Source: UBA1731 sp964440985 (GTDB lineage Bacteria > Verrucomicrobiota > Kiritimatiellia > RFP12 > UBA1067). Taken from it: a DNA stretch of 22,823 bases. This document shows, in pieces, positions 8,001 through 15,915 of this stretch. Both the position numbers and the translations under genes were made by a program. The notes beneath the pieces are model-generated. The model saw nothing but the letters and a program-made list of their open reading frames with translations. It ran no database searches and was not told where the DNA came from. The DNA lies in the NCBI GenBank assembly GCA_964440985.1, contig CAYTWE010000037.1:1-22823 (forward strand), given 5' to 3'. Position 1 is the first letter of the stretch, and each line of letters starts with the position of its first letter.

Positions 8001-9282
8001 CGTCTACACGCACAAGGCGCGAGCCGTTGTGCCGGCGGGCGTGTCCGTCATCGGCGCGGGTGCGGAGACGACGTTCATTGTCGGAGCATCGGATCCGGAC
8101 GCGGCGGAGGTGAACGCGGGATGCGGTCCTAATGCCGTCCGTTGCGTCGCACTCGCGAATGGCGCACGGCTTTCTGGCTTTACGCTGACGGGCGGCCGTA
8201 CAGATGTCGGCACGGATGCGCTCAACAACGGCGACGATTTCCATGGCGGCGGCGTGTTGGCCGAATACGGCACGGCAGAGACGCTGGCGACCGTGACCGA
8301 TTGCGTGATTTCGAACTGCGTCGCACGGCGCGGAGGCGGCGGCTTCCACGGCATCTACAACCGCGTACGCTTCCTGGACAACAGCATCATTCCGGGCGGC
8401 AACGCGCCGGCCGTGCGCGGGAACGGCGCGAACAGCTGCTTCCTCGCGAACTGTGTGATCGACCGCAACGAGGGCTATGCGACGGTCTATTATCCGACGA
8501 TGGTGAACTGCACGTTCGGCGCCGACAACACGCAGGACGGCAACCGAAACGGAATGTACATCATCGTCGATGCCGGCGACATACGCAATTGCCTCTTCCT
8601 CGGTCCAAATTCTGCCTCTGGAAGGACGAACGATTCGGGCGAGGTCACGGCAACGCGCTTCTACGATTGCATCTTCTCGTCGCAGATGAAGGCGAACCTC
8701 GATCGGCAGGCGGCCAATACGGACGGGTGCAAGATCTACGTTGATGCAAGCTGCACGGCGACGAATGATCTGGCGGTGACTGATGACTTCGCGCCAGTCA
8801 TCGACGCCAACGCGGCGGTCGATGCGGCCAATGCCGACAACTACGACGTGGCGCTATGGGGTGACGCAGACGTCTACGGGAATCCGCGCCGCGTGAATGG
8901 GCGGCGTCTTGACGTCGGTGCCGTGGAGGCTGACTGGAAGGCGACCTACACGAAGAAGATCGGCCGGCAGTTCAAGGTTGCGGCGGCCGACCCGGACGTG
9001 GAACTCATTGATGGCGGCGTGTCGATTCCGGCGGGAGCATCGCTCTCAGCGACTATCGGACGCATCGGCACCTATGTGCTGAAAGCGACGGTCAACGGCG
9101 AGGCGTGTGCCGTTATGCAGGATGGTGTGGAGGCGTCTGCGCTTGTGCAGGGCGCAAACGAGGTGCGCTACCTGACTGGCGAGACCGGTCGGACGGAATT
9201 AGTCTTTACGGCCGATGAGTACGGGGCGACGGTGCTGGAATCGCTTAGATCTGATCTGGGTACACGCATCATTTTGCGGTGA
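5071..9282 (+). CDS. Large secreted beta-helix protein with three related units
   Basis: ATG 5071 follows GAGG by six bases and opens a signal peptide (MKKKIHSCINVWLCAIAAG, likely cut after LMA near residue 27). The 1403-residue protein contains three paralogous parallel beta-helix (pectate-lyase-like) units. Each starts with a TIQ-AVDAA-GD-V-like segment (near residues 41, 507 and 940) and carries a GCGxxAxR...LTxG signature (near 112, 581 and 1017), followed by VDCIISNN-type rungs. Such proteins bind or cleave acidic polysaccharides or form surface fibres. No certain catalytic residues can be named, so lyase, glycosidase and adhesin remain open. The final 110 residues look like a separate beta domain; I see no autotransporter barrel, LPXTG or PEP-CTERM signal. 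Position between two rhamnosidases supports a role in handling the same glycan. Confidence 0.85.
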   Translation: MKKKIHSCINVWLCAIAAGAAGLRLMAETHVVDRESGPYYTIQDAVDAAANGDVVFIKNGVHDQGGALDGFSSSMSNRVYIAKSLTLVGESREGAIIKGQGATDGVDAAGLGCGANAVRVLGINADNVVISNLTLTGGATHNTSTGNDRPENNGGGVYAANGKSGIVLVDCIISNNVARRAGAVRYGNDASTSHANCLLVRTWLHENKAIDRDPAVRGCLVAHSLFTRHYSAGQLTYAATFVNCTFSDGYCRNQSGSADVKGYNCLFADMWYKDDGAANWFNCAFNKRDASTSSTTNDACVFDPGFDLFMAPPLVDYRLHNGATAVIGKGDAVYLDLIPAAYRNTDFYGNAVNPESVSLGCAQDVVTPTGGTLTFAGQSGMSEAKDPTGHSGSTTTYGLYSFNGLVLGSAKDLGYIRTLDGRTVVTVTHDPTGATKSESLKGLHSFTASGSDTMRRFAQLDGTFVLMAPPAGKTLTLAPTFNDAIVAVDCASTAAAPDGTDAAPYASIQSAIDSVPSGKFATIRVKAGVYDNEAGRIASSLTNRVFSNGRKVRLVSVDGRGKAVLPGAPDPAVSLNEWPFGCGAGAMRCAFLQADCAIQGFALTDGHTGTAADVSRRGGALWLDGGAAALDCVITNNVGWQGVAINGQESGLSPTAFALRCFIADNYPITGTAKTGGASGLVRSTTVGSSIFYGNHGCCFGSYERQYTFHTTFADATGVGYAGNLLVACTNVNAVIHAQTGVLNRPTLLGGVFRRSSENGGDILRNASASFVEADPFLADPDRGDFRLGATSPARTCGVTAHDDFVDATKAAYYMFGATDFNGNVFRLFDGKPVCGAVDLYAPTVVINGQTTVLGASSDFTVTYVCTNADPHPFIGLEVTADGIVTTNATKSYTCTVADAVDSPNAYELTIRDLFDPNWYVSNATGDDSNIGSEAQPKKTLAGALQHAVAGDTVHVEAGTYATGTMTQARRFGTDAGVYTHKARAVVPAGVSVIGAGAETTFIVGASDPDAAEVNAGCGPNAVRCVALANGARLSGFTLTGGRTDVGTDALNNGDDFHGGGVLAEYGTAETLATVTDCVISNCVARRGGGGFHGIYNRVRFLDNSIIPGGNAPAVRGNGANSCFLANCVIDRNEGYATVYYPTMVNCTFGADNTQDGNRNGMYIIVDAGDIRNCLFLGPNSASGRTNDSGEVTATRFYDCIFSSQMKANLDRQAANTDGCKIYVDASCTATNDLAVTDDFAPVIDANAAVDAANADNYDVALWGDADVYGNPRRVNGRRLDVGAVEADWKATYTKKIGRQFKVAAADPDVELIDGGVSIPAGASLSATIGRIGTYVLKATVNGEACAVMQDGVEASALVQGANEVRYLTGETGRTELVFTADEYGATVLESLRSDLGTRIILR

Positions 9283-9309
9283 CGGAGAAACGGCGTGGAG
9301 ATGGAATCT

Positions 9310-9414
9310 ATGAGACACAAAGGATGTATGGGGCGGTTGATGCCTCTTGTGCTTGGTGCGGCAGTCTGTCGAGGGAGCCAGTCAGCGGCGTCGCCGGAAC
9401 GTCAAATACGATGA
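9310..9414 (+). other. Possible signal-peptide relic in the 220-bp gap (9283-9502)
   Basis: The only long gap in the carbohydrate block contains a 34-codon frame beginning MRHKGCMGRLMPLVLGAAV, which resembles a secretion signal with GGAG about ten bases upstream, but it stops at 9414. An overlapping 29-codon frame (9411-9500) follows and ends two bases before the next gene. This could be the leftover start of a deleted exported protein, or chance. No terminator hairpin with a T-run is visible in the gap. Confidence 0.2.
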
Positions 9415-9502
9415 AGCGCGGATCGTCTGTGCGCAAAGCGGCAATGGCGGCGAGAACGCAATGCGGCGATGAACAACGATCAACAGTGAACAAGGAGTAG
9501 AT

Positions 9503-12154
9503 ATGGAAATTCATTCATTTTCTTTTGTGCGGCGAGTTCGGCCCTTGTCGGCTGCATTCGGCGTTCTGTCATTTCTGGCCCTGTCGGCCTCTTTCGTCGG
9601 ATGCAATCCATCGAAGGAGAGCAAGGTGCGTGTGCCGAGGCCGGATAGCACGGAAGTCATCTGCAATGCGCCGGATGTGCGGACCATCCCGCTTGATTCG
9701 GCGACGGACATCATCGATGCGCCGATTGCGCTTTCGTGGGACGGCGGCTGGGAACGGCCATGGACGTTCGTCGTCTCGTTCTCATATCGCACCGTCGGCG
9801 TGACGGGCGATGCCGTCGCACTGCGGATTCAGCCGCTCAAGGATGACGGCACACGCGCACCGACGTGGCTTTGGCCCAGCACCTTCACCGGAAAGCGCGA
9901 GGATACCTATGTGTTGGGCGAGAGCGCAACGTTCCGTCGCGTCTCGGTAGAAGTGGATCTGCCGAACGTCATTCGCAAGGCCTACCGTTGCGAATGGCAG
10001 CGCCGCTTCGGCCACACGTCCGGCGCGGTCGAGGTGAAGGACTTTGAGATTCGCCTCGTGCGACGCGCACTGCATACGTTCCGGGGCGGAGAATACGAGA
10101 TCCGGCAGACGAAATACTTCTGCCTTAAGAACGTCTTCTTTGCCGATGCCGGCGCTGTGACGGTCGATTTTGCCTATCCAGAGCGGAGCCCCGTCTGCCG
10201 CGTCGAAGTGCGTGACGTGAAGGGACGGCTTGTCCGTTCGGTCGAGGGGCGCAACGGCCAGGCGCGGATTGACTTCCCGACGCGCGGCTATTGGGAACTG
10301 GAGGCGACGGCCGACTATCCGGACGGCACGACGATCACGACGCCTGGCCGCGTCGCGGTCTGCGGCACACCGCTTTCGCATGACCTCGTGCGCAAGTCGC
10401 GCTATGGCATCATGGTCGTCCTCGGCACGCCCGACCTCTGGCAGAAGCTTGGTGCGCGATGGGATCAGCGGTTCTTTGCGCCAGACAATCTGAAGATGAA
10501 CTTCGGGATGCCGAACGAGACGGCGGACGCGATCTTCACGTACCACAGCAGCCCCGTGCCGCGCACCTTGCGCCGCCCCGAAGACCGCAACCGGCAGGGA
10601 GAGTTCCCGCCCGAAGACTGGGAGGCCTACCGCGCCTACGTCGGAAGGTTCATGGACGCTCGTCCCGATATGCTTACGCGCAAACTCTGCATGACGGGCG
10701 AGCTCGACTTTCAGTGGCGCGGGACGGACGAGGAGTTCGTGAAGATGTGCCGCATCTACGTTGAGGAGGCGCGCAAGCGCAATCCGAACGTCTTCATCAC
10801 CGGGCCGGACGCAAGCCGCATCAAGCTCCCGTATTTCCGCCGTCTCCACAAGCACGGCTACTTCGATCTCATCGACGGGATCAACATCCACCACTATGTG
10901 GACGGGACGAAGCCGGAAGGGGAGTACTGGGAGGACTTCAAGGGGCTTTTTGCGTTTCTGCGCGAGGCGAAGATCGACAAGCCCGTATACATGACCGAAA
11001 CCGGATGGACGACAGGGAAGGGCAACTACTTCGTTCCCGTCTCCTACGAGAACCAGGCGCGCTACCTGACGCGTGGCATGGTGCTTATGTCCACCGAGGA
11101 CATACGTGCGATCATCTGGCACGTGGACTTTACGATGCTCGACGAGTTCGGCGCGATCGTCAAGGCTCACGAGGCCGCCTGGCCAAAGCCAATGCTCCAG
11201 GCGTTCGCAACGGTGACGCGCAATCTCTCGGACGTCACGGGAAACATGAAGCTCCATCGCTTGGGGCCGAAGACGTATCTTGCGAGTGGACGTCGTGCGA
11301 ACGGGCGTTTCGTGCACGTCTACTGGCGCTCGGCGGGTTCGGAGCGCGTCGCGCTGCCGGTTTCCGGTGTGACGGCGGCGGAGGACTACCTCGGCACACC
11401 AGTTGCCTGCGAAGATGGACAGCTTACTGTCTCGGAGGATCCCGTCTATCTTCACGCGACGGGCGACTATGCAGGGGCGGAATGGCAGGAGCCGCCGGGC
11501 GGCTGGCGTGAGGAGCCTAAGGTCGACCTGAAATCCGACTGGACGGCGGCGCACTTGGAGGAGGGCGTCAGATCGGCGGCTGCCGCGGCACCCGTGCCGA
11601 AGGAAATGTGGAGTGATTCCGCACGTGCGCCGACGCTTCGCATCGCCTACTCCTCTGGCACTGGCTTCATCATTGAGGCCGAGGTGAAGGATTCGCGTCA
11701 TGTTCAGCCCTACTCCCGCGAACGTCTGGTGGAGGGTGACTCGCTGACTTTCGCATTTGACGTCAACAAGACGGACGAGTGGCGGGCGAACGACATCTGG
11801 ATGAACTTCAAGGGGCATAACTGTGTGGAGTATTCCGTTGCGCTCCGCGACGACGGAAAAAGCGAGGTGTTCCGGCGCAACTGCTGGATTCCGGACATGA
11901 AGAAGTTTGAGTCCGTCGGCGCCAACGTGCGAGCGAATGTGCGGCACGAGAAGGGCGTGACGAAATACTGGGTCTGGATTCCGTGGGCCAACCTCGGTTT
12001 GGGCGAGCGGTTGAATGCAGGTGCGAAGATTGGCTTTTCCGCCGCACTCTACTCGTCCGACGGCAACGGCGGGAAAGTGACGACGAACCGGCTCTTCGAG
12101 GGCATTGTCGATCCGCTTGATCCGATGCGCTATGGCGTTCTGGAACTGAAGTGA
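9503..12154 (+). CDS. Lipoprotein glycoside hydrolase, clan GH-A-like TIM barrel with CBM9-like tail
   Basis: An 883-residue protein. AAGGAG lies five bases before ATG 9503. The N-terminus has a membrane segment ending in LSASFVGC, with Cys34 as a lipobox cysteine, so the protein is probably anchored to the outer or inner membrane. After a beta-sandwich region (about 50-290), a TIM-barrel-like region follows (about 300-600). MTGELDF places Glu400 at the usual strand-4 acid/base position, and VYMTETGW places Glu499 at the strand-7 nucleophile position. That pair and spacing are typical of retaining clan GH-A glycosidases such as GH39 or GH5, but I cannot assign a family. The last 200 residues (IAYSSGTGFIIEAEVKDS through IGFSAALYSSDG) resemble CBM9-type binding domains. 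The strand-4 glutamate is preceded by Gly rather than the usual Asn, which is atypical. Confidence 0.7.
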   Translation: MEIHSFSFVRRVRPLSAAFGVLSFLALSASFVGCNPSKESKVRVPRPDSTEVICNAPDVRTIPLDSATDIIDAPIALSWDGGWERPWTFVVSFSYRTVGVTGDAVALRIQPLKDDGTRAPTWLWPSTFTGKREDTYVLGESATFRRVSVEVDLPNVIRKAYRCEWQRRFGHTSGAVEVKDFEIRLVRRALHTFRGGEYEIRQTKYFCLKNVFFADAGAVTVDFAYPERSPVCRVEVRDVKGRLVRSVEGRNGQARIDFPTRGYWELEATADYPDGTTITTPGRVAVCGTPLSHDLVRKSRYGIMVVLGTPDLWQKLGARWDQRFFAPDNLKMNFGMPNETADAIFTYHSSPVPRTLRRPEDRNRQGEFPPEDWEAYRAYVGRFMDARPDMLTRKLCMTGELDFQWRGTDEEFVKMCRIYVEEARKRNPNVFITGPDASRIKLPYFRRLHKHGYFDLIDGINIHHYVDGTKPEGEYWEDFKGLFAFLREAKIDKPVYMTETGWTTGKGNYFVPVSYENQARYLTRGMVLMSTEDIRAIIWHVDFTMLDEFGAIVKAHEAAWPKPMLQAFATVTRNLSDVTGNMKLHRLGPKTYLASGRRANGRFVHVYWRSAGSERVALPVSGVTAAEDYLGTPVACEDGQLTVSEDPVYLHATGDYAGAEWQEPPGGWREEPKVDLKSDWTAAHLEEGVRSAAAAAPVPKEMWSDSARAPTLRIAYSSGTGFIIEAEVKDSRHVQPYSRERLVEGDSLTFAFDVNKTDEWRANDIWMNFKGHNCVEYSVALRDDGKSEVFRRNCWIPDMKKFESVGANVRANVRHEKGVTKYWVWIPWANLGLGERLNAGAKIGFSAALYSSDGNGGKVTTNRLFEGIVDPLDPMRYGVLELK

Positions 12155-12173
12155 ACCTCAAGGTGAAATGATC

Positions 12174-14657
12174 ATGATGATTAGATTCTTTGCAATGTTT
12201 GTCATGGCGGCGTTTTGCGTCGCACATTCGGTATGGGCTTTTGAGGCTCGGCAGATTTTCCGTGAGGAACGCTTCACCCGCGGTGACGTCAACCTGCGTC
12301 CGCTTCAGCAGATAGATGCTGCGGCCTGGATATGGATGGACGGGGCAGGTTTCGATGGCGGGAACGCATTCCCGGTCGTACGCTTCCGGCGGACGTTTGT
12401 TTCGGACGGATCACCGCTCGTCTTTGATGTCTCGGCCGATCCTCGCTACGTTCTGCTGATAGACGGGCGCGTCATTTCGCGTGGACCGCACAAGGGCTTT
12501 GTCGGCCGCTGGTATTACCAGAGCTATTCGGTTGAGGGGCTGTCGGCGGGTGCGCACGAACTGGAGGCCGTCGTCTTCCATCTCGGAAGGAACGGCCCGC
12601 CATCGATCCTGACGAGCGGACACGGCGGCTTCGTCCTCAAGGCTGAAGGCGCGTACGACGCACAGCTTACGACGGGACGGGCGGACTGGCGGGCGGCGCG
12701 TGTGCCGTGCCAGTCGTATGGCGGCATGACCGATCCGGACACGATGACGGGAACTGAGAACATCGTGCAGGGCACGGGCTTTCTCGACTGGCGCGATCTC
12801 GCTTGGCAGCCGACGGTCATCGTGCGCGCTCCGATCACGGCGAACAGATACGGCGTCGGTTCAAAGGGATGGGCGCTTTTCCCGACCGAGCGGATGGACG
12901 AGATCGAGCGTCCGTGTCGGCCGGGGCGCGTTCGCGCCGCACAGCCGCTTTTCGACGAGACGAACGCCGTCTATGCGGCGGCAGATGCGGCGAGCGTCTG
13001 GACCGAGCGGTTCAATCGACTTCTTGCGTCCGGCGAACAGGTCGATATCCCAGCCCGCACGTCCGTCCGTTTCCTTTGGGATCTCGACGACTACTATTGC
13101 GCGTTCCCGGACCTTGGCACGTCCGGCGGCGCGGGCGCGCAGATTCGCTGGCGCTGGGCCGAGTCGCTCTACGCTCCGTTTGTCGATACCGGGAGACCCG
13201 GCGAACTTTACTTGTACAAGGGCAACCGCAACGAATTTATCGGCAAGCGCGTTTTGCGGGCGATGCACGACACGTTTCGTCCTGATGGACGCGCAGCAGC
13301 GTCATTCACGACGCCATGGTGGAAGTGCGGTCGCTGGATTGAGATTGCGATTCGCACGGGTGATGCGCCGTTGACGTTCACGCGGATGGGGCTTGTCGAG
13401 ACGCGCTATCCGATTGCCGTGCGCTCTTCCTTCGCCTGCGATGATGCGTCCATCGACGGCATCTGCCGGATTGCGGTGCGCGGCATGGAGAACTGCGCAC
13501 ATGAGATGTTCATGGACTGTCCGTATTTCGAGCAGCAGATGTACCCCGGCGACACACGCGTGGAGATGCTGATTCTCAATACGCTTTCCGGGGATGACCG
13601 GCTTCTGCGCCACGGCATCGGCATCTTTGACGCCTCGCGGCGCGGCAATGGGTTCATCCGCATGAACTTTCCCTCTGCCCACGAGCAGGATTCGACGACC
13701 TACTCGCTGTGTTGGACGCTGATGCTCGGCGACTATGCGCGTTGGCACGGTGCGAACGAATTTCTGCGTCAGCGCATTCCGGGTCTGCGGCAGACGCTCT
13801 CGCAGATCGACACCTACCGCGCTGCGGACGGTCTTCTTGCCGATCTGCCGGGGTGGAGCTTCGTGGACTGGAGCGAGCCGTGGGGATGGTTCGGCGTCGC
13901 ACCGGACGGCGAACGCGGCTGCTCGTCGGTCAACAATCTTCTTTACGTGTTTGCACTCCGTCAGGCCGCGTATGCTGAACGTGCGTGCGGCGATGCCGCG
14001 ATGGGCGACTATTGGGAATCGAAGGCGGATGCCGTGGCGCAGGCGGTTGTCTCGGCGTTCTGGAACGATGAGCGCGGACTCGTCGCCGACACGCGCACGA
14101 AAGATCGATTCTCCGAACATGCGCAGTGTCTCGCGCTTCTCGCCGACGTCTTGCCGCCTGACCGTGCGGCTCGTGCGTTCGCGGGGCTGGTCGAGGCGAC
14201 GGATCTGGCGCCGGCTACAGTCTACTTCTCGCATTATCTGTTCGAGACGTATTTCAAGTTTGGCCGTGCCGACCTTTTCTTCAAGCGGCTCGACCTTTGG
14301 CGCGGCTTCGTGCGGGATGGACTTCGGACGCCGCCGGAGGCGCCTGGTCTGCGTGCCCGCAGCGATTGCCATGCGTGGGGGGCGCATCCGCTCTACCATC
14401 TGCAGACGGGTGTCGCCGGGATTCGTCCTGATGCGGACGGATTTGCGCGTGTGCGTATCGCGCCGCAGCCGGGGCCGCTGAAATTCGTCCGTGCGACGAT
14501 GCCGTCTCCGAAAGGCGATATTTCCGTCGACCTCAAGTTCGCGGACGGGGCGACTGTCGGCACAGTCACGTTGCCGGAGGGGTTGTCCGGCGATTTCGTC
14601 TGGAAGGGATCGAGTACGCCTATTCGGGCAGGTGTGAACGCCATTCGCATCCCTTGA
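12174..14657 (+). CDS. Secreted GH78-like alpha-L-rhamnosidase, second type
   Basis: An 827-residue protein starting 19 bases after the previous gene. Three nearby ATGs (12168, 12174, 12177) are possible; 12174 gives an eight-base distance from AAGGTG, whereas 12168 would leave two. A signal peptide follows (MMIRFFAMFVMAAFCVAHSVWA). The order is an N-terminal beta domain, a middle beta-sandwich, the (alpha/alpha)6 barrel, and a C-terminal beta domain. The catalytic signature is DCPYFEQQMYPGD, with Asp448, Glu453 and Asp460 at the GH78 spacing; it differs from the DCPDRERAAWIGD of the other enzyme here. Near the C-terminus PPEAPG...RSDCHAWGAHPLYHL gives Glu722 as a candidate general base beside the conserved His-Ala-Trp. 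The two enzymes thus belong to distinct branches and may remove rhamnose in different linkages. This is the last gene of the carbohydrate block. Confidence 0.85.
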   Translation: MMIRFFAMFVMAAFCVAHSVWAFEARQIFREERFTRGDVNLRPLQQIDAAAWIWMDGAGFDGGNAFPVVRFRRTFVSDGSPLVFDVSADPRYVLLIDGRVISRGPHKGFVGRWYYQSYSVEGLSAGAHELEAVVFHLGRNGPPSILTSGHGGFVLKAEGAYDAQLTTGRADWRAARVPCQSYGGMTDPDTMTGTENIVQGTGFLDWRDLAWQPTVIVRAPITANRYGVGSKGWALFPTERMDEIERPCRPGRVRAAQPLFDETNAVYAAADAASVWTERFNRLLASGEQVDIPARTSVRFLWDLDDYYCAFPDLGTSGGAGAQIRWRWAESLYAPFVDTGRPGELYLYKGNRNEFIGKRVLRAMHDTFRPDGRAAASFTTPWWKCGRWIEIAIRTGDAPLTFTRMGLVETRYPIAVRSSFACDDASIDGICRIAVRGMENCAHEMFMDCPYFEQQMYPGDTRVEMLILNTLSGDDRLLRHGIGIFDASRRGNGFIRMNFPSAHEQDSTTYSLCWTLMLGDYARWHGANEFLRQRIPGLRQTLSQIDTYRAADGLLADLPGWSFVDWSEPWGWFGVAPDGERGCSSVNNLLYVFALRQAAYAERACGDAAMGDYWESKADAVAQAVVSAFWNDERGLVADTRTKDRFSEHAQCLALLADVLPPDRAARAFAGLVEATDLAPATVYFSHYLFETYFKFGRADLFFKRLDLWRGFVRDGLRTPPEAPGLRARSDCHAWGAHPLYHLQTGVAGIRPDADGFARVRIAPQPGPLKFVRATMPSPKGDISVDLKFADGATVGTVTLPEGLSGDFVWKGSSTPIRAGVNAIRIP

Positions 14658-14675
14658 GGCGTCAGCAGTTCTCAT

Positions 14676-14705
14676 CCACCACCACATCGCCACCACCACA
14701 CACAC
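14676..14705. repeat. CCACCACCACA direct repeat, CAC-rich tract
   Basis: The 11-mer CCACCACCACA occurs at 14676-14686 and again at 14690-14700, followed by a short CA run. It lies between the end of the carbohydrate block and the rseP promoter. No T-run follows, so it is not an obvious intrinsic terminator. Confidence 0.5.
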
Positions 14706-14724
14706 GGTGCGTTATTGCAACCTC

Positions 14725-14739
14725 CCGGCCGTGCGCCGG
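14725..14739. other. Small GC hairpin upstream of rseP
   Basis: CCGGC-CGTGC-GCCGG can form a 5-bp stem with a 5-base loop. It is not followed by a T-run, so termination by the usual intrinsic mechanism is not supported. It could be an operator, or chance in GC-rich DNA. Confidence 0.25.
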
Positions 14740-14770
14740 TGATTGCGGCACAATGCTGATGGCTGTCTCT

Positions 14771-14781
14771 TATGGTATAAT
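14771..14781 (+). promoter_or_regulatory. Extended -10 promoter immediately before rseP
   Basis: TATGGTATAAT contains a perfect TATAAT (14776-14781) with the TGN extended -10 element, and no clear -35. Only nine bases separate TATAAT from the ATG at 14791, so transcription should begin within about three bases of the start codon. The same 12 bases (including the next G) precede rnfA at the same distance. Confidence 0.75.
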
Positions 14782-14790
14782 GTCCCACCT

Positions 14791-15915
14791 ATGGAGACAT
14801 TTTACACTGTATTGGCGATAGTGGCGTGTGTGCTGCTGTTTTCGTTTGCCATTTTCATTCATGAGTTCGGTCATTTCCTTGCCGCCCGCTGGCGCGGACT
14901 GCGGGTTGACGCCTTTTCGATCGGGTTCGGTCCCGTGCTGTGGCGCAGGGAGTTTCGCGGCGTGGAGTGGCGGATAAGCGCCATCCCGTTTGGCGGCTAT
15001 GTGGCGATTCCGGATGTGGATCCGGAAGGAACGGCAAAGGTGCAGGGCACGGACGGGGCGGACGGGAAGAAGCCTGTCGGCAAAGTTGCCACGCCAGTTG
15101 ATTCCATAATCGTAGCAGTCGCCGGTCCGTTGGGAAACGTTGTCCTTGCGGTAGTCCTTGCGCTGCTCCTTGCCGTTGTTCCGGGAGCGAAGTTCGGTGA
15201 ACTTCCTGCCTTGATCGGCGAAGTGCCGTCGGAGGGGCCTGCGCATGAGGCCGGCATGAAAGCGGGCGACAAGGTTCTTTCCGTCGGCGGTGTGCATGTC
15301 GACACCTGGACTGAGATGCAGACGGAGATTCAGATATCCGGCGGCAAGCCCACGTCATTTGTTGTTGAGCGCGACGGAGCGGAGACGCCTCTCACGATCG
15401 TTCCGAAGCGTCATGACGCAAGCGGAGCGTATTTCATCCTTGCGCTTTCCACCACGAATGGCGTTCGCTCTGCGGCATGGATGCCGTCTCGCAATCCGCT
15501 GAAACAGCTCCAGTGGGATACGATGAGCATCGTTCGCGTTCTGAAGGCCCTTGTCACCCCCAAGGAATCGAAGGCCGCCGCACAGGCTCTTGGCGGCCCT
15601 GTGATGATTGCGGAAGGGCTGTATCGTCAGGTCAGGAGCAACATATGGGACGCATTGGGCTTTCTGCGTTTCCTGTGCGTCAACCTTGCAATGCTGAACC
15701 TTTTGCCGATACCTGTCCTGGATGGCAGCATCGTAATGTTCTCGCTCTACGCGCTCATATTCAGGCGCAAGCCGAACGGAAAGTTTGTGGATGCACTCAC
15801 CAAGGCGTTCATGTACCTGCTGATTGCGGCAATGCTTTTCCTCGTCTATCGCGATTCCGTGCGCTCATGGCGCATCCATCACGACAAGCCCGCAGCGGAG
15901 GAGGGTGGCAAATGA
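14791..15915 (+). CDS. rseP: RIP metalloprotease, RseP/site-2-protease family
   Basis: A 374-residue inner-membrane zinc protease that cleaves transmembrane segments, classically anti-sigma factors after a first cut. The first membrane helix contains HEFGH (His24, Glu25, His28), the zinc and catalytic motif. A single PDZ domain spans roughly residues 135-225 (GEVPSEGPAHEAGMKAGDKV). NLLPIPVLDG near the C-terminus supplies Asp311, the third zinc ligand of the LDG motif. E. coli RseP has two PDZ domains; this shorter one-PDZ form is common outside Proteobacteria. ATG 14791 is chosen because the protein then begins with the first membrane helix; the longer TTG-started frame would include the promoter. 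No Shine-Dalgarno sequence is present, in keeping with a near-leaderless mRNA. The stop overlaps the next gene as ATGA. Confidence 0.93.
   Translation: METFYTVLAIVACVLLFSFAIFIHEFGHFLAARWRGLRVDAFSIGFGPVLWRREFRGVEWRISAIPFGGYVAIPDVDPEGTAKVQGTDGADGKKPVGKVATPVDSIIVAVAGPLGNVVLAVVLALLLAVVPGAKFGELPALIGEVPSEGPAHEAGMKAGDKVLSVGGVHVDTWTEMQTEIQISGGKPTSFVVERDGAETPLTIVPKRHDASGAYFILALSTTNGVRSAAWMPSRNPLKQLQWDTMSIVRVLKALVTPKESKAAAQALGGPVMIAEGLYRQVRSNIWDALGFLRFLCVNLAMLNLLPIPVLDGSIVMFSLYALIFRRKPNGKFVDALTKAFMYLLIAAMLFLVYRDSVRSWRIHHDKPAAEEGGK

Noticed and set aside
9782..11947. 721-codon minus-strand open frame
   Set aside because: Shadow of the lipoprotein glycosidase. High G+C produces long antisense frames; it has Arg/His-rich composition and no recognisable motif.
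13302..14705. 467-codon minus-strand open frame
   Set aside because: Antisense shadow of the second GH78-like gene, of low-complexity Arg-rich composition.
14725..14739. Intrinsic terminator after the carbohydrate block
   Set aside because: The hairpin has a stem of only five pairs and no following T-run.
14743..14790. Longer rseP start at TTG 14743
   Set aside because: It would translate through the TATAAT promoter element and add 16 residues before the first membrane helix.
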